This document shows, piece by piece, positions 49,822 to 63,478 of a stretch of DNA of 64,000 nucleotides; position 1 is the first letter of the stretch, and each line of letters opens with the position of its first letter. The notes under the pieces were generated by a model, which saw only the letters and a list, made by a program, of their open reading frames with translations, was not told the origin of the DNA and did not search any database. The stretch is from Rhodamnia argentea (lineage: Eukaryota; Streptophyta; Magnoliopsida; Myrtales; Myrtaceae). The translations under genes were made by a program, and so were the position numbers. The DNA lies in contig NC_063150.1 in NCBI RefSeq assembly GCF_020921035.1, positions 186,001 through 250,000 on the forward strand. The letters are read 5' to 3'.

Positions 49822-50505
49822 ACTTGAAATGGCTTTGGCATCTACCTCTACAGTCAAAGATCTATCCGGATAGCTGAAGCCACACATAAAGCATATTGTC
49901 GGTAGTGGAGAAACTATTTCACTATGATACGATGATTGGTGGCCTATTGCAAGATTATAAGTATCCGCCAAGGTTCATCCTATGATTCTGGCTTAACAGG
50001 TTGCTTAGTTTTGACAGAATGGAGGACTGGTTGGACGCTGATGGATCTTGCATTCCATGTTAACCAGAATGAGGAATCCAGGTTGACTCTCTCCTTCGAA
50101 TGCCCTGATCGAGACAAGCCTGTAGGTGAAGCTTGGAAATGTCAGATAAATTTTAGAATAAGAACCCTTTTGGATTATATGCAGTGACATTGGTCGTATG
50201 CACATACAATACAATACATCTCTTATAATCCATACATTTACAAGACATATCTCACTAATTACAGTCGCCATTACGGTGTTCCCAAACGAATTCTTTCATA
50301 GTCTCACTAACATAAGATGTTTGACCTCAAAGCATTGCCAGAAGAAACACATAAGTAGCAAAAAGACATGGTGAAACTCTTGACCCGGTTCCGCAAGCAA
50401 TTCCCCAGAAGCCTATCAAGCAGGTCATGATCAGGTTCCAGTTTCACTGCCCAGCAATATAGATGTCGAGAACATCTTATGCAGAATGAGAAGAGTTTGC
50501 ATGCC

Positions 50506-53500
50506 TCATGATGAAGAGGGTCCTTCATCATCCGAGTCACCAAATTGCTTCCTCTCCACGAAAATGGGAAAAGGTGGCGGAGTGGCAGGATTCACTGGCA
50601 GAGAAAACGGACGAGAAGAGCCGTATATCGTCCTCTCGTTGATCTTTCCCACTTCCTTGCACACCTGATCGAGAATAGACAAGAAGTCCCTCACCACCAT
50701 GAAGATCCGGAATGGATGGGCCTCTTCTTTAGCCGAATTGCCGTGGAAATACTCTGTTATTTCCCTCACCAGCAAAAGGGCATCACTTTCTTGGGCCTGG
50801 ATCCGCACAATGTCTTCCTCTGCTTTTGAGAGGAACCCCTTCATGGATTCCGCGAATTTCGACCCTCTCTCCTTGACTACAACATCGCTACTTAGCTGTA
50901 GTACATCCTTCACTTTCACAACCCCCTGGGCCAGTTTCGCAACTTCATTACTAAGAACACATGAATCCATGGAAGCTGCTTTCTTTACACTGGTGAGCTC
51001 TCCACTAAGACTGGACACGACTTGCAGCCCAAGCTTCCTAAATTCAAGATCATCGCGAAGAGAGGACTGCTGATTTATGTCAGGCGCGGCATTCCGAGCA
51101 CTCCCTGATACGCGGGAACCTTCAGCTCTGACTATTTCTTGTACGACAAAATGCAAGAGAGTAGTTTTCCCATCTGTGCCCTTCACATCTACAAGTTTGA
51201 GAAGCGTGTCCAGCTTGAATGCGTGCGCATCACCTCGGTTGGTACCTACATTCATGCGATTTCCGGTTTTAAGGACAGCTTCCAATAGCTTCAAGAACAT
51301 CTTGCTGTTCCTGAGTTCTTGACAGGCTGCCTGTGAACATTCAAAACATGTGAGCAGGCAGCTCCTCTTGGACGACAAAACCATTTCATCGGAAGAGCAG
51401 CGATCAACCGGCACATCACCGTAACAATGCAATATGTGAACACGAAGTGGAACGGCTCCTCGAGAATTTAGAACGAAAGAGAAACGTCGCTAGGCTGTAG
51501 GACTCGAGGCTAAGCACCCATCTTACTCGATGGCACTGGGATCGTGAAAGAAAACATAAATCACGGTTCGACCATGTGCAAGGAACATCAAAGAATGGGA
51601 CTGCAAAACTAAGGATAAGCTGATTCGTTAGAGGATGAAGAAAGGCGGGATTCAGATCTTGTGCCATTGACAAGCGGCTGTTTTCTGTTGATTTCTGACT
51701 GATGTCGTTATTTTTCTCACATAGGAGAAGACAACGGAGCAATATCTCAGTAAAAAGCATTTCCAGAGCTCTTGTCCAGATGACCAAACATTGTTCCAAC
51801 AGCAAATTCCACCCTTTCTGATAGTAGTCATACATATATTATGGATACACCACGCAGGACATTAGCCACTAGTAAGCATGGTCACGTACCCAGAGAGAAT
51901 AGTCCTACCAGTGGGCCTTCTACACCATTCTCTCGTTAACTGTTTTCTTGAAAGGTCAAATTGAAGTGCAAGAGAATGATGTAACGTAATGTATAATACT
52001 TCGATTCGAAAGTCGATGAAAGTAAATATCTTGTGATAGTGCGCTTGCCGGCAAAAGCAGAATATATAAAACAGAAGACATTGGTGATTATTTGAGGACA
52101 CAAGGAGTGGTCAAACTGTCCAATAGATGATAAAAACTTAAGAAGGATGGTCAAAGCTTAGATATCATGTAAGACCAGTGAATTCTAATTATTTAACTAA
52201 GAAACGTCTTTAGAACACGCTCACGCCACTTTGATCACAGTTGTAGGATGCAGTTACTATTCACATGAGCGGGCTGCAAGGAGCAACATATATGGACATA
52301 GAAGTGATAGCTACATGCATTTTGCCACAATTTAACGAGAACATACCTTCAAAGTTTCGAAAGACCGTCTCAGGTACTCAATTTCTGCATCAAAATTGGC
52401 GATGTAAAGCATTGCATCGACCCTTTTGAATGCAAAAGGTATGTCAAGCAAAGCCTTGAGAAACTTTTCAGCTGGACCTAGTTTAAATGGTGATTCATCT
52501 TTGAACTCTTTCAACCTATGTTCCTCTTCCTTGGTCGGGGCCATTTTCAGCAAACTTTCAAGTAATTCACTCCCCAGAGAATCGGCGTTACCTGTTTGAA
52601 AGAAGCAAACTGCTTCAAACTGAGAGTGAAAGATGGCACTTCACTAAAAGGCAGTTGCTGCGCAATTATGTAGAACACCGGTTTCTTTTACCCGCCTCGC
52701 ATTATTTCATTGAGCCAGAGTGAAGATAAGTCGCCATTTCTGCAATGCTCACTTCCCTTGTTTTCAAAAAGAATATCAAAACACTACTTCAAAAAACCTA
52801 AAACTCATTTAGCAACCTTTAGTTTGACGTACTTTAAGCCATACAGAAAATGCCAGAAATATGTGATTAAACTACGTAGACAAACATGCTAAAAAAAATC
52901 ATATCGTTAGAGAAAGTTTCCTACCAAAGAAAACCTCCGACCTTGAAATAGTCGTCCAGCTTGTGAACCATGACCAAAGTTTGATGGCTGAAAAAGATTG
53001 TGGGACTATAGCATATAAATCCTAACCCAAGTTAAATAGATTTTGGGAGGTAATCAGCTTGGGATCTTACCAGTTACATGATATAAAGAAGCACACATCA
53101 GTTGAGCAGAATCAACATCGGTCTTTACCCAAGAAAGAAACATGCAGGAATGTACAGCCCCAGTGAAGATGAGCACTTACCCTCTAAGAGAGCTTCACAT
53201 ACTTCCTCAATGGTGACATTAAGTGCTCTCAACAAAATCGCAATGTTCTGCGACTTTTTAGGATCAAGAACCCGGTTCTCCGGGTTCAACGAAGTCGGAA
53301 CCGAACGGGGAATGCTATCTTTGGCACCTAATTTTGAGCTATTTACCATAAATAGGGTCTCAATCATCTCCTCATTGAGTCTGCAAACCAAACCCAGATT
53401 CAACAAACTTATAAATCTCTGCAAAGACTGAATCCATACGTTGTTCCAAAAGAGGACACGTTAGAGCAACTTTCTACATTTAATATCAAGAGGACCAATC

Positions 53501-55172
53501 AAGGAGTAGCTAATATCTATTCACCCAAGAAAAATTTTACTTACTGAAAAGAGCTAGATCTGAGCTGATCCCACACCATAGCCCGATCCGAGCTGGCTCG
53601 AACTTTATCCCAATGCAAAGGCTTCAATTTCGGCTTGGGAGTCTCATCACTGGGCCTCGTAGCCTCCACATTGCCACTACCACTCTGCATTTCGTCGTTT
53701 GCCAAGTTTTGGAACACAGCAGGTCTGAAAGGTGCAACGAGAACCGGAGGTCGTCCTGTGATCGGATCACCAATCGGCCCTGGCTTCTCCCAAAATCTTG
53801 GTGGTGGCACAGGAGGAGGTGGCGGAGGAAGCTTCGGGACACTCTGAATCCCCACCACAGGCTCTCTATTCACACCTGAAACATCTGAACCTACTGCATT
53901 CTTGGTATCGTATGAACCTCTCTCTACTTCCGATGTTCGCGAAGAGGAGGAAGACCACGACTTCAGAGAGGGGGTTTTTGGCGGCAGAATCATCGGCTGT
54001 GCTCGGAACAGAGCCGGAGTTTTGAGAAAGGAATCTGGGGAGCTCGACTTTAAGCTCCTGGGACTGGAATTCAGAGGTGGAGAAGGACTGTGAGACAGAG
54101 AAGGCCTCGAAGACCCTGAATTCGAGTACGGGTAAGATGCAGTTCTTGAATTGAAGCTCCTACTACCATAGCGGTCCACTACCGCGATGTGGTAGAACTC
54201 TCGCCTTGAGCTTGACAGGACGGGCTCGTCGACAGTGGAGCTCTCTCTCTGGCCCGAAGAGCCTCTTGGCGAAAAGAACTCCTCTTCTTCTTCTTCATCT
54301 CCATTTCCGTTTTCGTCACGGTCGTCTTCCACCACAGAGTTCTTACTCCTTTGCCTGAAATTGTGACGAGGAAGTGGCGGCAGCGGCTTCAGCTCCGGCG
54401 AGCCCAGCTTCTGGTACGCAGAAGCTGAAGACAAGCCCGGGATGATGCTGATCTTTGCACTTGCATTGCTGGATTTGGGAGTGGCAATTTCTCCGCTCAG
54501 TCCTTGTGGATTTGACAGAGTACCCAGATAGAGAAACTCCCTGCTGGCGTTGTTGGAAGAAGATTTGGGGGTTTTCCGGCCCGAAGCGGCGACGCCAGGG
54601 GAGGAAGAAGAGGTAGAAGAGGCGTTGGGCGGGAAAAGGCGGAGGTTGTCGACTCTTGATTCCTTCTCGTCGGTGGCAGCACCTGCAGCGGCAGAGGAGG
54701 AGGGAGGGAAGTGGTGGCGGTGCTTGCGGTACAAGTAGAGGAAGGTGACGAGGGTGAGGATGAGGGCGGCGAAGAGGAGAGAGACGGAGATGGCGACGGC
54801 AATGAGGTGGTGGGGGGAAGAGGAAGGAGAGGAAGGGGAGTGAGGGAAGAGGAGGGAGGAGATGTTGGCGGGGAATGTGGCGAGGTAGGAGGAGGGAGAC
54901 GGTGGCGGCGACGGGATGGTGGGGAAGAACGGCTTCTGTGGGGTTGAGGAAGCGGAAGACGATGAGGAGGGCGTTGTTGGTGTTGATGAAAAGGGAAGCT
55001 TTGGCTGCTGTTGAGGGGAGGAGGATGGAGGCTGAGTTGGAGGAAAGGATTCTTGTGGGAAAAAGGGTTGGTGGAGGATCCGCCGGTGGTGACAGTGGCT
55101 GTCGGTGGTTCTGGCGGTGGATATGGAAATACCGAGCAACAGAGTGAGGAAGAAAGTGGTGGGATTGGGCAT
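50506..55172 (-). CDS. Type-I formin (FH1-like actin nucleator)
   Basis: Plant class-I formin that should nucleate and bundle actin from the plasma membrane. Four exons, 53545..55172, 53181..53380, 52347..52591 and 50506..51330, all with GT-AG sites, join to 965 aa. The junctions rebuild conserved FH2 text ([43 protein letters not shown]). A signal peptide is at about 1-20, followed by a Pro/Ser-rich extensin-like extracellular part with the [10 protein letters not shown] motif. The membrane helix is at 122-148, with a basic stop RKHRHH. The cytosolic linker contains an acidic stretch. A short FH1 has [10 protein letters not shown] at 449-458. FH2 runs from [20 protein letters not shown] (about 510) to about 935, and the tail is Ser/Asp-rich. 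Domain order and wording match Arabidopsis FH1. The FH1 region is short compared with many formins. The gene is intact. Confidence 0.96.
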
Positions 55173-56400
55173 GGTTTATGGGTTAAAAAAGCTCAGCTTT
55201 TAAACTGTGCATTAAGAATTCAGCTAGCTCAGGAGTTCATGCCTGTTGTTGATGGTGAGGCTAAGGAAGAGAAGGTGCATTTGCAAAGATCAAGAAGGAA
55301 TGTCTGTAAGAGAGAGAGAGAGAGAGAGAGAGAGCATGTTAGGTGGGCAGAGAAGAGAATGTTTAGGAGGGAGGAGGGAACAGTAAAACGGGAAGGGAAT
55401 GGTAGTTCAGTTTCAGAACCCACCCCATCGGAGAGCCAAGGAAACTAAAAAGAAAAAAGAGCAGAACCCACCCACCATTGAACTCTGCTTCAGTAAGAAG
55501 TAAACGCTGACCTTTTCCAGAGTTCACAAAAGAGAAGAAGCGAGTGAGAGAGTGCAGGAGGATGAGGTGATATCGATATTGATGGTGATGGCCACAGCCA
55601 GCAGATCATTACCGTTGCTGTTGGGAAGGTGAAGAAGAGGACCCAAACATTGAACCCAGAAAGGAGAGAGAGAGAGAGAGAGACAGAGAGGGAGGGAGAG
55701 AAAAGGGCGCATACAAGAGGTCAAAAAACCTGAGACTGACAGAGAAAGACAAAGCTCATTATGGGGATTTGCAAATTTTCTTTTCTCCATTTTCAAACCA
55801 AAAGATTCCAACAGTGATCACTCAGAGAGAGAGAGAGAGAGACACTAGTGTCTTGTTTTTGAGAAGACGATGAGCTGTTCTACCTCTGTTTGACACCACG
55901 CTGCAGACTACAGAGGAGTGAAAGTGAAAGCCACTTTGAGAAAAGCCCCTCCTTTCTTCCCCCCTCTCTCTCTCTCTGTCTTACCCCACACCTTCATTCA
56001 CCAAAAGGCAAAAGCACAAAAAAAAAAATCAAAAAAGAGAGGAGGGAAAGCTTTCTTGAATCTTTTGCCCAACGCACACACGTAGGTGAAGGTGAAGTTG
56101 AACATTTGAGGGCATAAAAAGAAGAAAATCTTTGGGGATTGTCCTTATTCTCCGGGAGGGTTAATGATAGACTGCGAAAGTGCGAATATATTATATGCAG
56201 GAAATGCGAATCCGAACAAACCTTTTTTCTGGGTTTCTTTTGTTTGGTTCTGGCCAAAAAGGAGGTGAGTATTTTCCTCCATCTGCACGCCTCACGCGCA
56301 CACACTCTGTTTTCCTCTTTTCACCGTCTCCCTCTTTTCCTGACGCTCCCCTTATGGGAGTGGTCCCCCAAGTTGACACCCAAGATGTTGACTTTTGATT
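55173..56400 (-). promoter_or_regulatory. Formin 5' leader and promoter region with GA tracts
   Basis: Upstream of the formin ATG are GA/AG microsatellites at 55309-55334, 55664-55682 and 55824-55842, and CT tracts near 55962-55977. GA/CT-rich leaders are common at plant core promoters. No TATA box is placed with confidence, and the transcription start is unknown. Confidence 0.5.
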
Positions 56401-57821
56401 TCATTTGGATCTTGTTAACAATAGTTTAGGATACTTGTTAAAGCAACCGATTCAAAAACTTTACAGATTTAAGCAAAATGCTTTACTGGCAGTAACGATA
56501 CAATCTTAACCATAAATTTACATATTATCATCGCGTGTTTTATATAAAATATTTATTGATTATGTGATCGTGTGGTAAAAAATAACTAGCAGTATTATCA
56601 GTACGTGAGGCTAGTCCCGTGTTATGCGTAATCAGTGCCTCGAATTCTTTCTATTTAAAATTTGAAGAGCATTTTAAACAGACTGAAATTGAAAGTGCAC
56701 TTCCCTAATTAGTTCATGTTACCGTTTGTTATAAGACGATGATATACGAGCTGTTGACGACTTGACCTGAGTAGTAGATGGTAAACTTTGGCCCTTGGAC
56801 CCGGTTCAAAGTAGATATTTCCCTACTCGATCAAAAGAGGTGGTTGGCGTGCATTTTAGTGAACCGGATAAATTGTAATGAATGATGCTACGAATCTTAC
56901 TTAAAGCTCACATCTTTTAGGTGGCATTAGGTCCGTGCAAAACGTTCTACATAACTAGTGGAACGAATCAAATCCAATAGATAAATTTGACATTCGAGCT
57001 ACGAAAGAGAAAAATGGTTTGTCTAGAGCACCGTCCAAAAAAACCTATTGCAATCGACTGGGGCCATACGACCCGGTTCCAATTAATCATTTGCCCCCAT
57101 TAGATCAAGTCGTAATCAGCGAAGGCGAGCTCGGCTCAATTGAGTTTTTTAGTGAGCTCAACTTGGGCTGCATTAGCTAGTAAATTTTGTTTAAGCTCGA
57201 GCTCGGAATCCGAAAGCAAAACTGAAATTGAAGGCGCTGTCTATTCATCTCCAAAATCAGTTAATCATACGAGAAGATACCCATTAGATTTAGGCACGTG
57301 TGAATTGTTCCGAGTCAAACTCTTTTCAAGCTTTAGCCGTACTCGAAGTCGGAACTCAAGGACGACCTAGCTGTCTTCATTACAACCGAGCCCCACTCAT
57401 TTTCCCTTTTATTTCTCGAAATCACACGTTGCCTGCCTGCCTGCCTGGAAAGTCTTGCATGCAGTGAACATTAAATTCCGTCGCTTTGCTGACTTTTGAA
57501 CTTGCTGAGTAAATTACGAACTCCACCTCGTCAGAATCTGTAAATCCCAAAATATCCAACAAACAAAGCTCATATTCCGACATTTAATCTCGAATTTCAT
57601 CGTCTAACGAAGTGAAAAATTCAATGAAAACTAAAGTCATCAGAAATGTTGCTGTAAGTGCACTCATGACCCGTGTTTAGTCATCAGAAAACTAAACTCA
57701 CGAAAGTACGTTGAGTTTCGATGTACCGGTTAGGCATAACAGTAGAAAAAACAGTAAATTGAGAATAACAATGTTTTCTTTTTAATTTAGTATTTAGGAC
57801 TCTAGTTCACGAAAAAAAATC
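56401..57821. other. Intergenic DNA, nothing recognised
   Basis: About 1.4 kb with short overlapping open frames only. A small tgcctgcctgcctgcc repeat is at about 57429-57446. Confidence 0.4.
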
Positions 57822-58140
57822 GGGACAAATACGTTGAAATTCCTAAAACTTATCATGAAAATATAATTGAGTCTCAAAATTATCAAAAAGTATAATCAAG
57901 TTTTAAAATTTATCACGAAAGTGCAATTAACTCATAAAAATTTCAAAAAATGTAAATAAAATCATAAAACTTATTTAATTGGTGAAGTCAAGTCATTTCA
58001 CTGACCATACCTTTTGAAAATTTTAAAACTCGATTTCAATTTTATGATAAATTTTAAAATTTAATTACATATTTTGAAAATTTTGAAACTCAATTTTCAT
58101 AATGAATTTTAAATTTTTCGACGCATTTATCTCAAATTTT
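57822..58140. mobile_element. Foldback MITE of the 12442-12814 family
   Basis: It runs from gggacaaatacg to gcatttatctc, with arms of 'aaaacttatcatgaaaat' and inverted 'atgataaattttaaaat' units. No clear target duplication was found. Confidence 0.6.
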
Positions 58141-58686
58141 TTACCATGTCTCTCCATAATTCACGAGGGATTACTCTCAAGGATTGGCGGGAGCCGAGAC
58201 GGCGTCGTACGCAGTCGGCGAGACCAAAAAAATAATAGAAAAAAAAAAAAGGAGAGTGGCCCCACGTCACGTCGCATCACAAGGCCCAAGACCGGACAAT
58301 GTCGTGAGAAAAATGGTGAACCCGTGAATCATTGGAGGGGTAAATTTGTAAATAATTGTGTTTGGATTTGGCTTCCAAAGCACGTGACAATAGGAGGCTC
58401 TTTCTCTATTCCTGCATAATCCTCGGAACAGTCGATGTCAATAATTTAAAGGACCTTTTCTTTTGGCTGAAAATAATTTAAAGGACTTTTTTTTTTTTGG
58501 GTCCAATTTTAAAGGACTTCACCAGCATAAAATTTTAGCACGAGCATAAATTTAATCGTGTAAAATGTTGACCAACTTTGGTCCTAAACATAACCTTAAA
58601 AGGTTTAATCTGAATTTTGAAATGTAAAACTTTCAGATTATTCTCTAGGATGAAGGAAAAAAATATGTTTTCTCTCAATTTGGGGT

Positions 58687-61187
58687 TGTCGCGACCTAAA
58701 AATTAATTTAGGTTAATGGATTATTAGGTTAGTTTTATTAGGTTAATTAGATGAATTAACTAACCTAATACGGACTCTCCCAAGCCCTACCAATTCGCAA
58801 CTTAGGTTTGATTTTTTTTTTTTTTTGTAGAAACCACCACTAATCTTTTTTGGTAGGTAGATTAGATACCTAAATAAAGTACGGGAGAATACTTTATTTT
58901 CTGCTAACCGTAGATTTAGGGTTCGGGAACTTGATTATGTTAATTTTTAATTAACACTCTTTCGGTACCGGATTTCATGAAAATGTTTTTTCTTGATTGA
59001 TGATGCGAAATGAATGTTTTTTTTTTTTTCATTTTCCCTTTTATTATTTTTTTTTTTTTTTGAATTTCTTTTAAGCTTGAATTTGGACAAAGTTAAACAA
59101 AAATGCCCATAATACACCTTAAAATCCGATTTTTCGATAAATTTTCTCATTCCCGAAGATCCGGGCTAGAGCGAAATTTTATTCGCTATATTCTCGGGGA
59201 TTCGAGCTAGTATGTGGATAGTGGTATAAGATATCAACATCCCTTCTCGCCAAAGGACAGAATACGAAATCTTATATTAAATTGCCGTCCCACCCCATTA
59301 AGATTATGCTTAAGGCTTGCAATTTAATATTCCGACGGGACTAGGTACCAGGGGAGCATACATTATAGGCAGCTTTGTTTAAAGATATGCAAATATTTAT
59401 TGAATTTCTGAAAATCTTAGGGGATTCCAGAATTTTCAAGGAGATAAGATCCTGTCCACAAAGGATTCGCATATCTTTTAATTTTAAGAAAGTTATCTCT
59501 TAGAATTTTCAGGATAATTGATGTAACTTCCTAATCTTAAAGATTTCTTCAACATTTCCGAAAATTTTGATTAGGTCATGAGAAATTGTTCTAATATTTC
59601 GAAAATATGTCGATATCTTACAAGATGTGATTAAAATTCAGATTCCATCACTAGAAGATATGTAAAAGATCCAAGAAGATAAGCATCATATCTCAAGAGT
59701 CACTCAGAAATTTCGAACATACAAGATTTGGCGACAAAATTGTTCAAGGATATGCTCATAGTGATCTAGAAATATATATGCTCAATATCCCCAAGATATA
59801 TTTCAAGTTCATAAATTAAAATTGAGCAACATAACTTATCCGAAAAAATCAATTTCCATATTCATCAACAATTTGTTCACATCCAAGGAATGCAAACATT
59901 CTCCCGAATATATCGAGATAAGGATGTTACCTATTAGGAAATAAAATTTCCTAATTTAGAATTTTTTATTCTGAAAACATGTCGAATGAATCCAATTAAA
60001 ACCCAACTTTTGAAACTTGTGATAAAATTAGGGTTTTGATTTTTAGGTCATACGAAATAATTGCTTCTTGAATTTCCGAAAAAACTGCGTTTTAGTCCAA
60101 AGACAACAGCAATTCAATATGGAATTCATGCAAAATCTGCGTAGAAATAGTCAAGAAACTTACCTTTATGCTCCCCCCAAAAATCTGCATGGTTAGAAAT
60201 CATAAAACACACCAAAAGCGGACTTGATTAAGACAAAACAGCATGCAAAATAGCGCGAAACAGCATGCAAAACAGCACGAAACAGCATTAAAATGATGGC
60301 AAAACAACTTGTTTTTCAACTCAAAAAATCATCAAGTAGATCTGCAAAAGTATAGGGAGATTACCTTGAATCGAGCCCGTAAATCTGTACTTCAAGAGTA
60401 ACGAATTCGCCTAAAAATTGTCTCTAAATGGTGATGTTTTTCACTCCAAACAGCAGTAGAACAGCCCCCTAAGATCAGCAAAATCGTTTCCTGGACAGCA
60501 ACTCGAACCCTCAGAAATTGTGATTCTTCCGCCGAAGGAGCTTTTTGCCGAGAACCTCTTTCTTTTTCCCCTCAACTCTCACGTGAATACTCTAAATTTT
60601 CTGAACGTGTGAATTGTCTTCCCCTCCTAAACCCTAGGCATAACTGTGTATTTATAGAACAAATGGTTGCATGCAAGCATAGGGTTTACCGACGACTATT
60701 CGATTCAAAAACTCTTATTAGATATCGATCGTCGGATTGAAAATTCTGACTTTTGAAGAGTCCTATTTATTAAAAATAGCTAGAATTTTCGTCCAAATGA
60801 GGACTCCCACAAGTTGGACCAAAATCCTAGGCTTTTGTGGGCTCATTTTGTCATTCCGGACCCAATTGGACATTAACTAATCAAATGGATAATTAATTTA
60901 TGCCTTTTTGCAATTTTAAGAGCTCAAACGGGTTGTTTTAAGTCCAAAATTATGATGAAAAATTCGGCATCCCTTCTAAGCCTCATTCGAAATTTTCAAA
61001 CTAGTCTGGTCCAGCCGCCTATCAAATTAAGCTCAATTGACCCGGCATCCGACCTTAAATGCCATAACATGCTTTTGGTGACAGTAAAACAAATATGTTA
61101 TGCATGATAAAATTATTTTTGTGAGAACCATTACTAATTCTCATTTTTATGAAATGATAAATTAAAATTAAAATTTAGGTGTCAACA
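58687..61187 (-). mobile_element. Probable solo LTR (2501 bp) with perfect 5-bp target duplication
   Basis: It begins tgtcgcgacctaaa and ends tttaggtgtcaaca. The ends are imperfect inverted repeats and obey the TG...CA rule. Both flanks are ggggt (58682-58686 and 61188-61192). There is no pol coding inside. On the minus strand a tataaataca TATA-like site (near 60648-60657) suggests minus orientation. The terminus style fits plant Ty3/gypsy LTRs, which is an inference. Confidence 0.85.
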
Positions 61188-61192
61188 GGGGT

Positions 61193-61929
61193 AACCATGG
61201 GAAGGCAAATTCCACATCAATCCGGTTGGCTACCATGGAATAAACAGATATGATAGCCTCTCGCATTTGGGATGAGTTATTAGAGTTTCAGTTCTCGCAG
61301 AATCGGGTTGTGCTTCGTACAGTGCTTGTTAACTAGCTTGTTGACTACGTACCTCCGGTTAAGAAGCACTAGGCAAGAATCGCATTTTGATTTCATAACA
61401 CTAACCCCGCCAGTGTCTCTCAAAGACTTAGTAATTTTATGATTCAGCATCCATAACAAGTGTTCCGAAAACATCTTCGATATAATTTTTTTTCTCATGT
61501 AACCCATTCGCGATTTGCTAACAAATCCCTGGCCTGCATCGACTTTTTCGCAACGAAAGTAAGTTTTAGATCATATGATCTTTCGTATCTCTTGTCGTGG
61601 GGTCTCTTGGGAGGACACCATATTCGGTTCTCTGTCATCCTTTCATCATCATAATATCTCTCTACAAATACTTTTCCAACTAATCCGACTCTTCACTTCG
61701 ACCAAAAAAAAAATCCGACTCTTCACACTGCATATGATGCTTTGTATGAGAATCCGATTACCTCACTTGTTGATCTTCTCGTATGTCACTCTGATAGGAT
61801 AAAAAACCATCCTGGGCGATCTCAGTGATCTTCCGTATCACTATCACGAACATCAGTCTTATCGAGAGGCTCGTTCGTTCGGACGCTAATTAGCATTAAA
61901 AATACGTCCGAGGGATTGGAGGCTTTGGA
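61193..61929. other. Spacer between solo LTR and copia remnant
   Basis: No gene is supported. The part nearest 61930 may be decayed upstream copia pol sequence. Confidence 0.35.
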
Positions 61930-62710
61930 AGACACTCAAACAATAGGACTCCGTTGGTCTTTCTTGTCCGAAAAAGTTACCATATGTTGCAATTGCTTAA
62001 CTTTACATCTGCTCTTTCTCCACTGGCTGTTGTTACAGCTCGTGGTCGTAACTTATCACACGAGGATGTCCAAAAATGCCTTCTTAAATGGTAATCTTCA
62101 AGAACAACTTTAGATGAAAAACCCCGCCCCCCTCCCCTTCCCGACATGACTGTCCTCCTGTCAAGGTTTCTTGTCTTCACTGAGCCTTGTACAGCTTGAA
62201 GCAACCACCACGTGTATGGTTCTCTCAAAATTCAATACTATTGCTTAACAATATTTGGAAATATGATCGATGCGACATCTTCCTACTACTCAACATGTTG
62301 ATGGCATGACCATAACTGATCACAACACTTTTGATATTTTAAATTTTCAATAATAGTTGAGTCATCATTTTGAGATGAAAGATTTGTGTTAATTAAGTGA
62401 TACTCCTGGGTGTGTGTTGATGATAAGATCATAACTGGTCATGACACTTTTGATGTTTTGAATTTTTAGCGATAGTTGAGTCATCGTTTTGAGATGAAAG
62501 ATCCGAGCTAGTTAAGTGATGCTTCTGATGTGTCCTCCGACTCTCCATAAATACTGTCTTACTCAAAACGAATATGCTTCTCGATCTAATTTCTCGTGCT
62601 CCATTGATGGACAGTAAGATCTCTTTGATTTCTCTCGAAGGAAATGCCGAGTTGAATGCTTGAGATGGCCAACCATTTGAAGATGCTATCTTGTATCATC
62701 AGTTTGTGTC
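61930..62710 (+). pseudogene. Ty1/copia reverse transcriptase remnant
   Basis: Broken plus-strand frames read MSKNAFLNGNLQEQL (copia DVKNAFLNG), ALYSLKQPPRVWFSKF (ALYGLKQAPRAW), VDGMTITDHNT (YVDDMIITG), FEMKD, and later A-DGQPFEDAILYHQFV. This is the correct order for a copia RT domain. Many stops and frameshifts make it dead. A 119-bp internal tandem duplication lies at 62296-62533. Confidence 0.85.
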
Positions 62711-63431
62711 CAATTTTCATTGCGGTCTGTTTTATCGAGGAAACAGACCATCACAAAGAAAATTACTCAAAAGTTCCTCATGGTAGACACCTCGGCTGTG
62801 GCATTTGAACTTTCAAATCTAACCAACTTTGACCCAAGGTCAAACCTATTTGAAAACATGATCACATGGTGCAGTTGGATGGTACTTGCCAAAATTGTTC
62901 CTAAACGAGGGCGCTTTCTTGCCCTACCCGTGGCACGGCCTGCATAGGATTAAATGATTGTAGGTGCTTCAAGATTGATTATGACCACTATCTCATTCTT
63001 TGTATAGGTCTATGACCCTCTCGTTGCACAATTAATGATGACCATGATTAATTAATTCAGGAGTTACCTGAGGTATATTTATTCTCTGAGGATCCAACAT
63101 TTGCCATGGCCTACGCACGTGGCAACCCGTAAGTGCAATTTTAAGCCGTGGGATAGGGGGAAAATGTCGAAGAGAAAGTGAGTATTAGAATATATATAAT
63201 GGTTTACCCTAATGTTCAATTACTAGGCAATAATTTAGCTGGATTGATTGTTGATTAGGCCATTAATACACAAGCCATGGGTCTCCATCCATGAGGAAAA
63301 GAAAAGACAACATAGCATCACTATCAGAAGTTGCTGCATATGATTGAATGCCAATGGTTGCGTCTTTGCATCTTGTCTGTCCTTTTTCTATATGATTTTC
63401 CTCTTCCTTGCAATTCACAACTTACCTAATG

Positions 63432-63478
<47 letters not shown>

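Noticed and set aside
54497..55147. Long open frames on both strands over formin exon 1
   Set aside because: They are shadows of the Pro/Ser-rich formin coding sequence, whose biased composition opens other frames.
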